Source: Actinomortierella ambigua (taxonomy: Eukaryota; Mortierellomycota; Mortierellomycetes; Mortierellales; Mortierellaceae). Taken from it: a stretch of 17,858 nt of DNA. Position 1 is the first letter of the stretch. Every line of letters starts with the position of its first letter. A program made the translations under genes and the position numbers. Below the pieces are notes generated by a model. That model was not told the origin of the DNA and did not search any database. It saw nothing but the letters and a program-made list of their open reading frames with translations. Positions 8,074-16,951 of the stretch are shown here, in pieces. The DNA is taken from positions 1-17,858 of the forward strand of contig JAAAJB010000572.1 in assembly GCA_016098155.1 (NCBI GenBank), given 5' to 3'.

Positions 8074-9186
8074 ATGATGTCCTCATGTCCTTGCTTCGCT
8101 TGTAAGAAGACTGTGTATGTGACCGAAAAGATAGAAGCCGATGGTCGTTGGTACCACAAAATATGCTTCAAGGTATGCGACGATAAAAATAATGACAAGG
8201 CTAGAAACGTCCGCCTTCACTGCTACCAAATATCTCTAACACTCTTCTTGTGGCAAAAGTGCTCTGCGCCGGGCTGCGCATCTAGCCTCACTCTCCGTAC
8301 GTTTCAGATGGCCGTCTTGGACGAGAACGCTACGGACGAAGAAACTGGTCGTCCTTTGAAGGTTCTTGTGTGTAAACAGCACGTCCCTCAAATGAAGAGC
8401 TCTTTGGGCACCGATTCGTTGGAAATGAAGCACAAGACCTCTGCCCCAAAGACGTCCATGCAGGGCTTGCATCGCGCTCTCATGCGTGATTTCGCCAAGA
8501 CCGAGGACAGGGCCGAGAGCAAGGCCGAGGGCAATAGTTCTCGACCGCCGGGTTCGGGCTCTGGCCACTCCAAGGTCTCCTTCGCTGCAAGCGACCCTCG
8601 CCAGATCGATGCACCCAGTGCAGACAGCCTCACTTTTGATCCACTCCCCCGCCAATCCTACGTCCTCAGTTTGGATGGGATCGGTGATGATAGTGGAGAC
8701 ATGAGCTACATTGAAAGCGCCACCATAGAGGACACTGGCGACAAGGCCGCCGAGATGAAGCTAGAGGAGGAAACTCTCGAAAAGGAGCCGGTCTTGAAGC
8801 CTTCTGACGAGAAGCAAGAGGAGGAAGATGACTCTTTCCGCACCCTTCCCGTCAGCCACAACGACTATGAGGCACAGGCTCCAGCAACCAAACCACATCA
8901 CCTTCCACAGCACGACGATGAGAAACAAGAGAGGGACTTTTGTATGAAATCGACCACTGTCGAGGATGCTCCCGAGGGTGGAGAGGATGGAGTAGAGGAA
9001 AGCAAGGCCCACAAGGACGAACCGCCTAAGCAGGCCGATCTTACTGTGGGCAAGGTGCTTGCCATGCCAGAACTGCTGCGCCAAGCCCGCGTCCACGGTG
9101 ACAGCGAGGAAGCTCAAGGTGGCGAGGAGGAATGGAGCGTATCAGAGGACAAGGCCTTTCAGCCAACGAGCATTGCCGTGAAATAA
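8074..9186 (+). CDS. LIM-domain zinc-binding protein with long acidic tail, two exons
   Basis: Exons are 8074-8172 and 8260-9186, giving 341 residues. The intron (8173-8259, GTATGC..AAG, with CTCTAAC branch motif) is placed because its removal joins CFK to CSAPGC and restores a LIM domain. The first finger is C7-x2-C10-x17-H28-x2-C31. The second starts at C34 and ends C71-x2-H74, with wider spacing than usual. LIM domains mediate protein-protein contacts, often in cytoskeletal or signalling proteins; the partner here is unknown. After residue 76 comes a conserved-looking segment (SLEMKHKTSAPKTS, LHRALMRDF), then about 200 residues of Glu/Lys/Asp-rich low complexity. ATG codons at 8074 and 8077 are adjacent; either could be used. 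The intron is a multiple of three with no stop. The gene converges on ATG101, 94 bp between stop codons. Confidence 0.87.
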   Translation: MMSSCPCFACKKTVYVTEKIEADGRWYHKICFKVCDDKNNDKARNVRLHCYQISLTLFLWQKCSAPGCASSLTLRTFQMAVLDENATDEETGRPLKVLVCKQHVPQMKSSLGTDSLEMKHKTSAPKTSMQGLHRALMRDFAKTEDRAESKAEGNSSRPPGSGSGHSKVSFAASDPRQIDAPSADSLTFDPLPRQSYVLSLDGIGDDSGDMSYIESATIEDTGDKAAEMKLEEETLEKEPVLKPSDEKQEEEDDSFRTLPVSHNDYEAQAPATKPHHLPQHDDEKQERDFCMKSTTVEDAPEGGEDGVEESKAHKDEPPKQADLTVGKVLAMPELLRQARVHGDSEEAQGGEEEWSVSEDKAFQPTSIAVK

Positions 9187-9187
9187 A
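9182..9187 (+). terminator. Candidate poly(A) signal overlapping the LIM stop codon
   Basis: The bases AAATAAAC at the end of the LIM frame contain AATAAA at 9182-9187, with the TAA stop (9184-9186) inside it. No other plus-strand AATAAA occurs in the 94 bp before the ATG101 stop codon. Use is inferred. Confidence 0.4.
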
Positions 9188-9216
9188 CCAATCTACTTTT
9201 ACGTGTCCGTGATCTG

Positions 9217-9222
9217 TTTATT
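9217..9222 (-). terminator. Candidate poly(A) signal of ATG101
   Basis: AATAAA on the minus strand, about 60 nt after the ATG101 TGA stop (9283-9281). The DUF2461 gene shows the same distance. Together with the plus-strand signal at 9182-9187 this implies that the two convergent transcripts end in or across each other's 3' regions. Confidence 0.55.
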
Positions 9223-9280
9223 CCACTCGTGTCTTTACCGATAGGGAGAGAGAAAGGAAAGAGAGGAGGGTGCACGTTGG

Positions 9281-10347
9281 TCACGACGTCCCTGCCGTGT
9301 CGAGCATCCTCTTGAACATGGATCCCCAGGTATCTGCCGCCGATGGTAAAACAATCTATGTGGAGAGAGGCCAACAGTTTTAATTGAGGTCAGGCATCCG
9401 TCAATATCACACGGTTAGTACACCGTCCTTCCAATGGGTTACCTGGTAAGGGAATGGGTTGCCTTCACTTGTTGTGATGAGGGGTATATGTTCTTTCCGT
9501 TCATTGACTGTACGCAGTATATTTAAAAATGTAGCAGACAATGCCTTCTCTGTAGCCTTGATGGATCGTTGCTTCTCTGAATGGGGAAGGGCAACGGAGA
9601 AGAGAACAATTAAAAAAAGATGAATGCTTTTCAGAAGCGAGCGTTTGAAGGGCATGGGCCGCCTCGAGGGGAGAGGAGGGGAGGACCAGAGCATTTACCT
9701 TTGTCAGTACTGGGATGGTTTGTGGTAATCGTGATCGCCCATTGCTCCCAGCAGTCTGACGAACTCAGGCCAAACCACCCACGTTTTTCTCGCTTCTTGT
9801 AGAATAATAAGCCAACCTAGCAGCGATAATCAGGGGGTAGGCAAGTTTAACACTCCAAGTACAAAGAAATGCGTGATGTTCTCAACAACCGACACGGATA
9901 TCCATGCGTCCGATTACCTGTCCTTTGCCTTGTGGATTGGCATCTAACGCCCTCACAAACGGAGCAATCTTTTCTTCAACAGCCCGCTCGACTTCAGGAT
10001 CATCAATTATTGGCTAGAAGAACACCCATTGGAAGATCACTTTCCTTAGCCATGTTATCGAGAAAGAAAGAAGCTAGCATGGTGCAAGATGTAGACTGCA
10101 ACCTACGATGGTCAGACCGAGAATGTTGACATCTTTGGGCTTGATGTTGGCAAACACTCTATGGAATAGGATCGTATGCAGGATGGCCCTCAGTGCATCC
10201 TTGAGGAGAGACCGATCGACAGTCTACCATACAGAGCGAGAGAGTGAGTATTGGTTATGCAGGTTGAGGTGGCTAGGACTCTATGCATAAAATGGGTAGT
10301 AGTCTTACAATGTCGATAGGAAAGGTGACAGGCTGGTGGTGGCTCAT
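9281..10347 (-). CDS. ATG101: Autophagy-related protein 101 (HORMA-domain subunit of the ATG1 complex), six exons
   Basis: Exons are 10347-10309, 10223-10107, 10013-9918, 9816-9699, 9576-9443 and 9355-9281, giving 192 residues (human ATG101 is 218). All introns have GT..AG ends (GTAAGA, GTAGGT, GTAATC, GTAAAT, GTAACC donors), are 85-122 nt, and all junctions keep frame. The joined protein shows family landmarks: LKDALRAILHTILFHRVF near the N-terminus, DDPEVERAVEEKIAPFVRAL, LLFYKKRE, the WF finger at W98-F99 followed by CWEQW, then EHIPLITTSEGNPFPYQ and the C-terminal DTWGSMFKRML. ATG101 pairs with the ATG13 HORMA domain and stabilises it; the WF finger helps recruit downstream autophagy factors. 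Saccharomyces lacks it and uses Atg29/Atg31 instead. The ATG at 10347 is the first in frame. The gene is divergent from TSC1 and convergent with the LIM gene. The hidden micro-exons make it easy to miss. Confidence 0.95.
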
Positions 10348-10901
10348 GAAGAACAAGGAAAGCTTATGAACAAGTGTATTGTGGATAGCCTCGCAAATAG
10401 GAAGGGTGCTCGCGGTGTGGAATTGGTGAGAGCGCGTTTTTTTTCCTCTTTGAATGCAAGTGTAACGAGCGTGAAAAAAACAGAGGCAATTCTAAAGTAA
10501 TGGAGCAGTGGCAAAGGAATGGGCAATGCAGAAAGTGATTGCTTGAAGGGGTTATAGATGGTTGGTGTTCAAGCCCACGAGCTTCGAGTGACTGTTCCTT
10601 CCAGCCTGCATGTGCAAAAAAAAAAAAGGTTGATGAGAACTTTCTTTGTCCACTGGTCATCCACAGAAGGACTCTTTACACTCTCCCTTTTCCGTCTTTC
10701 CCTTCCTCCTTCTTCACTACTCTCCTTTTACCCCTCATACCACCGCATCCTCACCGCCCTTCCTCCCTTTGAGGAGAGTTCCCTTAGCCTCATTTCGTTC
10801 ATTCGTCCCGCGCTCACATTGACGCCGTTCCCATCCACACATTGGATTCCGTCCCACGTTAAAAGACTGCACAGTGGCTGTTGGGCAGACCGGACATCGC
10901 C
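10348..10901. promoter_or_regulatory. Shared divergent promoter region of ATG101 and TSC1
   Basis: This 554 bp separates the two start codons. It contains a 12-nt A run (10616-10627), an 8-nt T run (about 10437-10444) and a 7-nt A run (10474-10480), which tend to exclude nucleosomes, and a long C/T tract (10678-10766) on the TSC1 sense strand. From about 10635 to the TSC1 ATG at 10902 there is no upstream ATG on the plus strand. I see no gene in it. Shared regulation of the pair is an inference from geometry. Confidence 0.7.
10678..10766 (+). promoter_or_regulatory. Pyrimidine-rich tract upstream of TSC1
   Basis: An almost pure C/T stretch on the coding strand, 135-225 bp before the TSC1 start codon. 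Such tracts mark core promoters or transcription starts in many filamentous fungi and recur upstream of other genes here. The exact start of transcription is not determined. Confidence 0.45.
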
Positions 10902-13900
10902 ATGGCAGGGGCAGCGCCAACTATCAAGGAACTCTACAAGGCTATCGGCGTCGATTATGCTCGCTACATCTCGGTCTCGGAGGATAGTCCGCGTGAGCAG
11001 GCCCAAGGCGAGACTATCCAGCAGATGATGGACAAGTTTGTCAAAAGTCAGGCTGCTGCTACTTCGACATCTATACCACCCACGAGTGGGGCCAGTGGAC
11101 CGGGAGGATTGACAGGCTCGGCTTCAAACGTGTCGGCAGCTGCTGGACGGGCACCTACCACTCTGGGCTCACCAAACAACCCTGCTACACCACGGTTTGT
11201 CAACGAACTGTGGTTCCAGTCCGTGGCCAGCCCTTCGCCGTCGGGTCAGCGCCATTCACCTGCTCACCGGCTGCCTTTTGCATTCCACCGCATAAGTCAA
11301 CACTCTTCAGCCTCCTCGTCACCAGAGCCCTCAGCACCTGTATCACAAGCACCGTCCAGTGTCAGCTCACCCATCCTTTCCGCCATCACCAACGCAGGAG
11401 CGGTTGGCGCAGGACTCGGACTCGGCGTGTCCAGCACTTCACCAGCCACACCGTCATCGTCATCCTTTCCCTCCACCTCGGCGTTCTCGACTGCGTCGCT
11501 CGCACCACATCGTCTTTCAGCACATCTCGTTTCGCTCTACCAGCAAGGAGGACCCAATGTGCCCTTGGCCAGGGCTGCCTCTCGGATCATTGTGTACTTG
11601 ACACATCTGATGCCATACTTGACACCGCGACTTGTCATTTATGATTGGTGGGATCGACTTTTTGAACCTGCCTTTCAGGGTGAAATCAAGCTAGAAAAGG
11701 CCTCGCTGCGCGCCTGTAGGGACCTTGTTGCGGCCTGCATGACAAAGGACCAGCTTGTAGATGGCATCCACTTGACTACAGGATCGATGCTGACGGCAGG
11801 CGACGAAGAGGGTCAACTGGACAATCACCTGGCGATCACAACTCTGGCCATCCCGCAGCTGGTGCTGAGAAAATACCTGTTTGCCGCATACAAGCTGAAC
11901 CACCAGCTTGCTCTGCAGGAGGACGATGACACCTCACCAGTCCCTGGCTCGGTGACATGGCTGCAATCACGCTCGTCCGCTCTTGGCTACTCGCACCAGG
12001 ACTCACCCATGCCGCCCTCGATCCAGGACCAGTACAAAGCCTATGCCAAGACGAAGATGGTGCTCCGACGCAAAAAAGATTTACTCGTTCTCAATCTTGA
12101 GCGTGTCCTCGTGGCCTATGGAAGCAACGTTGGCCGCGTAAAGGACTTCTTCGGCTGTCTCTACACTTACTTTGTGGGAATCAAATTTCGTGTTGAGGTC
12201 CTCGTACTCTTGAGCCATTTTATCCGGCGACAGGTATATCAATCACAGTAGAATTGGAGACATCAGTATCGTTGATCAGGTTGTTAGGGTAAGAGCCAAC
12301 TGTAACCCTTTTTCACTTTTTTTTTTCTATTCTTGGCAAAATAGCGCGTGCATTTGCATCAGATTGTCAACACCCCGCTCTTTGATTCGCTGCTACTATC
12401 ACTCAAGGTGGGTGGTATTCTTATCACATCCCCGCCCCTCATAGCACTTGTGTTTATCAATCAGTTTTGTCCGCTTCCAAGGAATAGGAGCTAATAACGT
12501 CATTTCCATACTACCGTATCAATAGTATGACACCTCTCCTCTGACTGTCTCTCTTGGCTTGACAACCCTTATCATGCTCATGCCTCGTATCCCGACGGCT
12601 CTGAATGACAGACTGCCAGACTTGTTTACCATCCTTGCGCGCGTCATCAATTGGCCGAAGCCCAACCAACAGACTCTAGCACACTTTGACGCCCACTCAA
12701 CCAACCCGAACGAGCCATTCAATGAATTCGAGGATGATAGTCCTGTTTCAAAGTCAGAGGCATCGAGGCAACCATCGCATAAGGAGCAGGGTCGATCAGC
12801 TGATACAGAGATTGAATACGAAGAGATTTCAATACTCGATCAAGGCATCCGCTGGCTCCGCCATGGTATGATGCTGAAAGTTTTACGTCCATCACACCTT
12901 TGGTTGCGGAGGAGCTTCATTGGTCCCTAATGCAATAATCTTACCATTTTGCTCATTGTGTAATAGGACCCACGCGCCCTAGACACGGAGCAAGGCCAGA
13001 CCCGATGGCACTCTTCACCTTTCTTTACGGTCTCTTTCCTTGCAACCTGATCAAGTTCCTTCATTCTCCAAGAAAGTACATTTCTCTCTCAGCCGCAGCA
13101 TCTGAGGGCTCGCGGTCAAGAGTGGCATCACCTGGAGGGCAGCCTGAGGAATCAGGGGGATCGCCACTGTCCTCTAGTGGAGCAACAGGATTGACATCCA
13201 TCGCCGCTGTTATGTCACCGAAGGATGGCCTGGAGGATCAACCACCACCCTCGTACATTGACGAGGACCTACTCATGTCTCGTGTTCAGCCATTATTGAA
13301 ACGCCACAGTGTTCATCCCAACCTACTCACGTCCGACGCGGAAAAAGAGATTAACGACATGGTACGATGGCAGAAGCTTGAGCCGATGGAGATTGTCGCC
13401 ATGTGCGTGAGTTTAGACACTTGGAGTGCTGCTGGCCCGAACGGCTTGGGTCCAAGTCTCATGAGTATTGACGACGATTTGTTTCCCGATGAGAGCGATA
13501 CTTCCAGTGATGAGGCGATTCCAGGCACTGCAACGGCTGCTGACGATTCAGTTGACGTCCACGGCACCAGCGGAGCCAAGCCCAGCACAGATGGGCCTCT
13601 TACTCAACCCCACAGTGACGGCACATTAGGATCTGACGACGCAGAAATTAAGCCTATGGAGGAACGGGGGTCCTCCGAGTCTTTTGGTCCGCACACTCGA
13701 GCGCAATCTGCAAAGGGAACACCTACTGCCTCATTCGCAAGGCATGTGCGGAGCAAATCTGGGTCCGACTCGAGAGCAATAGGAGGACAGTCGTCATCAC
13801 ACTCGCGAGAATCTCATGGTGGGCCTACTGCTCTGGGCCCAGCGCCCTCTTCATCTCGTCAACGCGTTGGTCGTGTCCGAGGGGTGCGTATGAGCCGAAT

Positions 13901-16454
13901 CCTCCACAACTTTGTCGCGTTACGCGGTTTGGACAACAATGAGCTGGCCTCGTCTTTTTCGCATCTCCATCTCTCTTCGACCCGGCTAACAGGCGCCCAC
14001 TCTGCCTCCAGACCCGGATCGGCTGCTGGCTCTAGACCTATTTCGGGAGCGAGTGACACTGGAATCCACGACGCCATGACATCAATGGAGAGTACACCTA
14101 TTTCATCTGCTAGCCAGAGTCGACGCAACAGCAACCATGGCCATTCACAGCTACTGACGCAAGTGTCAACCTTCACAGCAGAGATCCAATTGCAGGAGTA
14201 CCGACGCATGATATTGCAGCTAGAACGCGAGTTGATGATTGCGATGAATGAACTCAACTTTGAGCTGTTTCTCAAGCAGCAACACATCCAACAAATTTCC
14301 AAGATCCATCGTTCCCATGTCATGGATGCCTCTGTAGAAGCCGAGCGACAGCACCTGTACAACACCTGCCGGTCGTTGAAGGCACAGTTGGTGGAGACAA
14401 AGTTGCTCTTGGACAAGGAGAAGGCGGAGATGAGCCAACGCAAGAACAAGCAGGTGCATTGGGATACCGACTTGAAGAGCAAGTTGCAGACTTTCCGCGA
14501 GGAGCGCAAGCTGCTGAATGCAGAACTGGATCGTCTCAAGCTGGACATTGAGGATACGCGGAGGCTGCAGCAGATCCAAGAACGGCTTTTGACCGATGAA
14601 CGTAAAAACGTTTTCCAGCTGGGCAACTCAATGGCATCACTGCAACCACGGCTAAAGAAACTCGAGCATTATGAGCATCAGATCGAGGAGATGTCGCAGC
14701 AGCTGCTGGTATGGGAGAATGAGCAAGCCAAATCGCTCGAGATACAGCGCCAAGCTGAGATCATGTTCACCAAGTGGAGGTCGATGGAGATGCTATTGTC
14801 GGCAGAGAAGGAGGAGGCTCGACAGCTGAGGAATCGTATTAGCCAGCAGTCGCAGATCCTCGATGACATGCGCGTTCAGATGGCCATTCAAGAGGGTCGC
14901 GAACCAGAGCCCCAGCCTTCAGAGATGAAGCGGCCGTCATCCCCTCAACACAATGCACATCCGCCACACCGCTCACTTTCATCTGTGGTGGAAAGGCAGG
15001 ACGAGAGCGAGGAGGACGGTGCATATGGCGATGATGAACGGGCACTCGAGCGCAACAAACAAAAGTCTCCCAATTACAATATGCAAGAGTCGCACAGGGA
15101 GAGCCATAGCAGCAGCGACATCATGCCATGGATTGCTCTTCACCGGTCCACCAGCAACCAGGCGGGAACTTTGGATCGTCGAAAATCCGAGGCCATTCAG
15201 GAGTTTTTGTGGAAGGAGAAGGAGCGCTGGGACTTGGAGCTACAGCAGGCGCAAAATCGTCTTGCAGCCGAGGCTGTCAAGAACCAACAGCTTGAAGACA
15301 CGGTTATGGATTTGCGGGGACAACTCGAGATGGCACTTTCTCTGAACCGTCGTAGGGCTTTGTCAGGACGAAGAGCGGATCGTAGTGGGTATGATGGCGG
15401 CACCAGCGGATACAATACAAGCGTCTACGAAGATGAGACGGAGAACTCTGAGGCTGATCCAAGAGGATTCATGGCTCCTCCCTCCAAGGCACAAGATGTC
15501 CCATACCCAAACAAGGACGCAAACTACCGAGGGCGTGGCGGCGGAGAGGAGGGCGTCGACTCCGATGAAGGGACGGGTATGTTGGGGCGATACATGAGCC
15601 AGCATCGCAAGCGGCAGCACCTTGAACGTCAGCCAGAGCAGCACCCGCTGAAGCAAGGTGGGGACGAGCATGATGTGGGAACAACGATGGAGCAGCCTCG
15701 GAGTAGCAAAAAGGGCAAGGACAAGGACAAGGACACCAAGGAGAAGAAAAAATCTCTATCCCGCTGGTTACAACCTCCGGCATTGCTTGAGCGGTCTCAT
15801 ACAGACGCGAGCACGCATAGCCAGCAGCAGCCTACAGAGACCAAGCCGAAGCGGCGGGCCGCTGTTGGCTCGAGTGCATCGGCAGCGAGAGCGACCTCCG
15901 GAGGGTTTTTCACGCCGTCTATGCATTTCCATCGTGAGGGAGGATCAGCAGTGCCAGTAGTGAGCGTGGTCGGCGCGATGCACTCTGGGAGAGGAACAAG
16001 AGGAAGTAGTGGAGGAGAGAGCGTGAGGGGAACTGGACCGAGTGACGTATCGCTACAGAGTAGCAGCAGTGGCGCTGGCGACGATCGGGAGTCTCACGAT
16101 ACGTCGCCCGGTCGGTCATCAGGGCACAGTCGACGGCAGCGCATGACGAGCTATGGATCATCGGATGTGGGCGCGATTGGCGAGGAAGATGAGGAAGGGC
16201 GCAGCGACGGGGGTGAACACGGGTTGTCGCAGTCTACATCGACACAGCGTTCGCCCTCGCGTGCCAGTAGCCCTGGGCCGTCCAGCAGCACAACAAGAAG
16301 AGCCAAATCGCCGTTATCATTGCCACAGGAGGAGCAGGCAAGCGAGAAGCAAAAGGAGCGGTCGCAGGCGCGTGCGCGTGAGCGGGAGCGGCTAGCCAAC
16401 GGTCACAGCTTGACAGATCCGGGCAAGCTGTATCGCAATATGCGCATGCTTTGA
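10902..16454 (+). CDS. TSC1: Hamartin (TSC1), scaffold of the TSC complex, four exons
   Basis: Exons are 10902-12233, 12345-12407, 12526-12865 and 12967-16454, giving about 1740 residues (human hamartin 1164). Introns are 111, 118 and 101 nt with GT..AG ends. The start is the ATG in GCCATGG at 10902; upstream in-frame codons begin only with TTG. Joined, the protein shows the hamartin helical-repeat core at residues about 207-620: LLSHFIRRQ-RVHLHQIVNTPLFDSL, YDTSPLTVSLGL, LNDRLPDLFTILARVINWP, GIRWLRHG and FLYGLFPCNLIKFL. Residues about 47-205 are a Ser/Pro/Ala-rich insertion. A long coiled coil spans about 984-1222 and a shorter one about 1322-1375, matching the hamartin C-terminal coiled coil that binds tuberin. 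The tail is Ser/Lys/Arg-rich. TSC1 with TSC2 inhibits Rheb and thereby TORC1 (family knowledge). The exon 4 acceptor could alternatively be 13000. Divergent from ATG101. Confidence 0.93.
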
Positions 16455-16627
16455 GTGAGCCGAGGAGGAGGAGGAGGAGGAGCGGATGATCCGCGATGAA
16501 TGGAGTATGTAGAGGAAGGACACGCCCGACTATGGCCTGTACCCACCCGACCATGACCACAGCAACGATGGGGATGGGGGATGGGGGGCGAAAGAGACAA
16601 TTGACCCCCCAACACCACCCAGCAACA

Positions 16628-16633
16628 AATAAA
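16628..16633 (+). terminator. Candidate poly(A) signal of TSC1
   Basis: AATAAA in an A-rich context 174 nt downstream of the TSC1 TGA stop and immediately before the pyrimidine tract of the following gene. Confidence 0.5.
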
Positions 16634-16650
16634 AACAATCAGGCATGCAT

Positions 16651-16850
16651 CCTTCCCCCAAACCCTCTTTTTTTGTGTGTCCTACCCCCTCTTTTCCCTC
16701 TTTTTTCCCATGCTCCCTCTTCTCCCTCTCAGCCCAAGAGATTGATCTTTCTTTTTTTTCTAAATTGTGCCTCATCTCTCATTTTTCTTTTTCTTTTCTC
16801 CTTTCTTCTCTCTTTCTCTCTCTCCACCCCTTTCTTCACTCTACTCGCCT
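16651..16850 (+). promoter_or_regulatory. Long pyrimidine-rich tract upstream of the Gln-rich gene
   Basis: About 200 nt that are overwhelmingly C and T on the coding strand, ending about 100 bp before the ATG at 16952. There is no ATG between the end of this tract and 16952, which supports 16952 as the start codon. Confidence 0.5.
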
Positions 16851-16951
16851 TTGTTGCGCACAAGTGTGTGAACATAGCTTGCAACTCTTACCCAAACCTG
16901 TTATCTGCGGAGACTTGCTCCCCCTGCGCGTTTTTCGTGGAAAGCATCAAC

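Larger units (their letters stand above)
16455..16951. other. Intergenic region: TSC1 3' UTR and promoter of the Gln-rich gene
   Basis: About 500 bp with no convincing gene. Just after the TSC1 stop is a short GAG triplet repeat (about 16459-16481), then G-rich GGGAT repeats (16570-16588). A plus-strand AATAAA at 16628-16633 is the likely TSC1 poly(A) signal. It is followed within 20 bp by a long C/T tract (16651-16850) that belongs to the next gene's promoter or leader, so the two genes are tightly packed. Confidence 0.65.

Noticed and set aside
9407..9694. 95-residue minus-strand frame as a stand-alone gene
   Set aside because: Its C-terminal half is ATG101 exon 5; the rest and the end are flanking intron sequence, shown by the matching exons on both sides.
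10881..10901. Start of TSC1 at 10881
   Set aside because: The codon is TTG; the ATG at 10902 in GCCATGG context is the better start.
13859..14626. Minus-strand 255-codon open frame inside TSC1
   Set aside because: It is the complement of the hamartin coiled coil; the Ser/Leu/Arg bias is what antisense of Glu/Lys/Gln codons gives.
16496..16951. N-terminal extension of the Gln-rich protein from an ATG near 16496
   Set aside because: It would translate the TSC1 3' UTR, its poly(A) signal and a pure C/T tract. The ATG at 16952 is the first after the tract.
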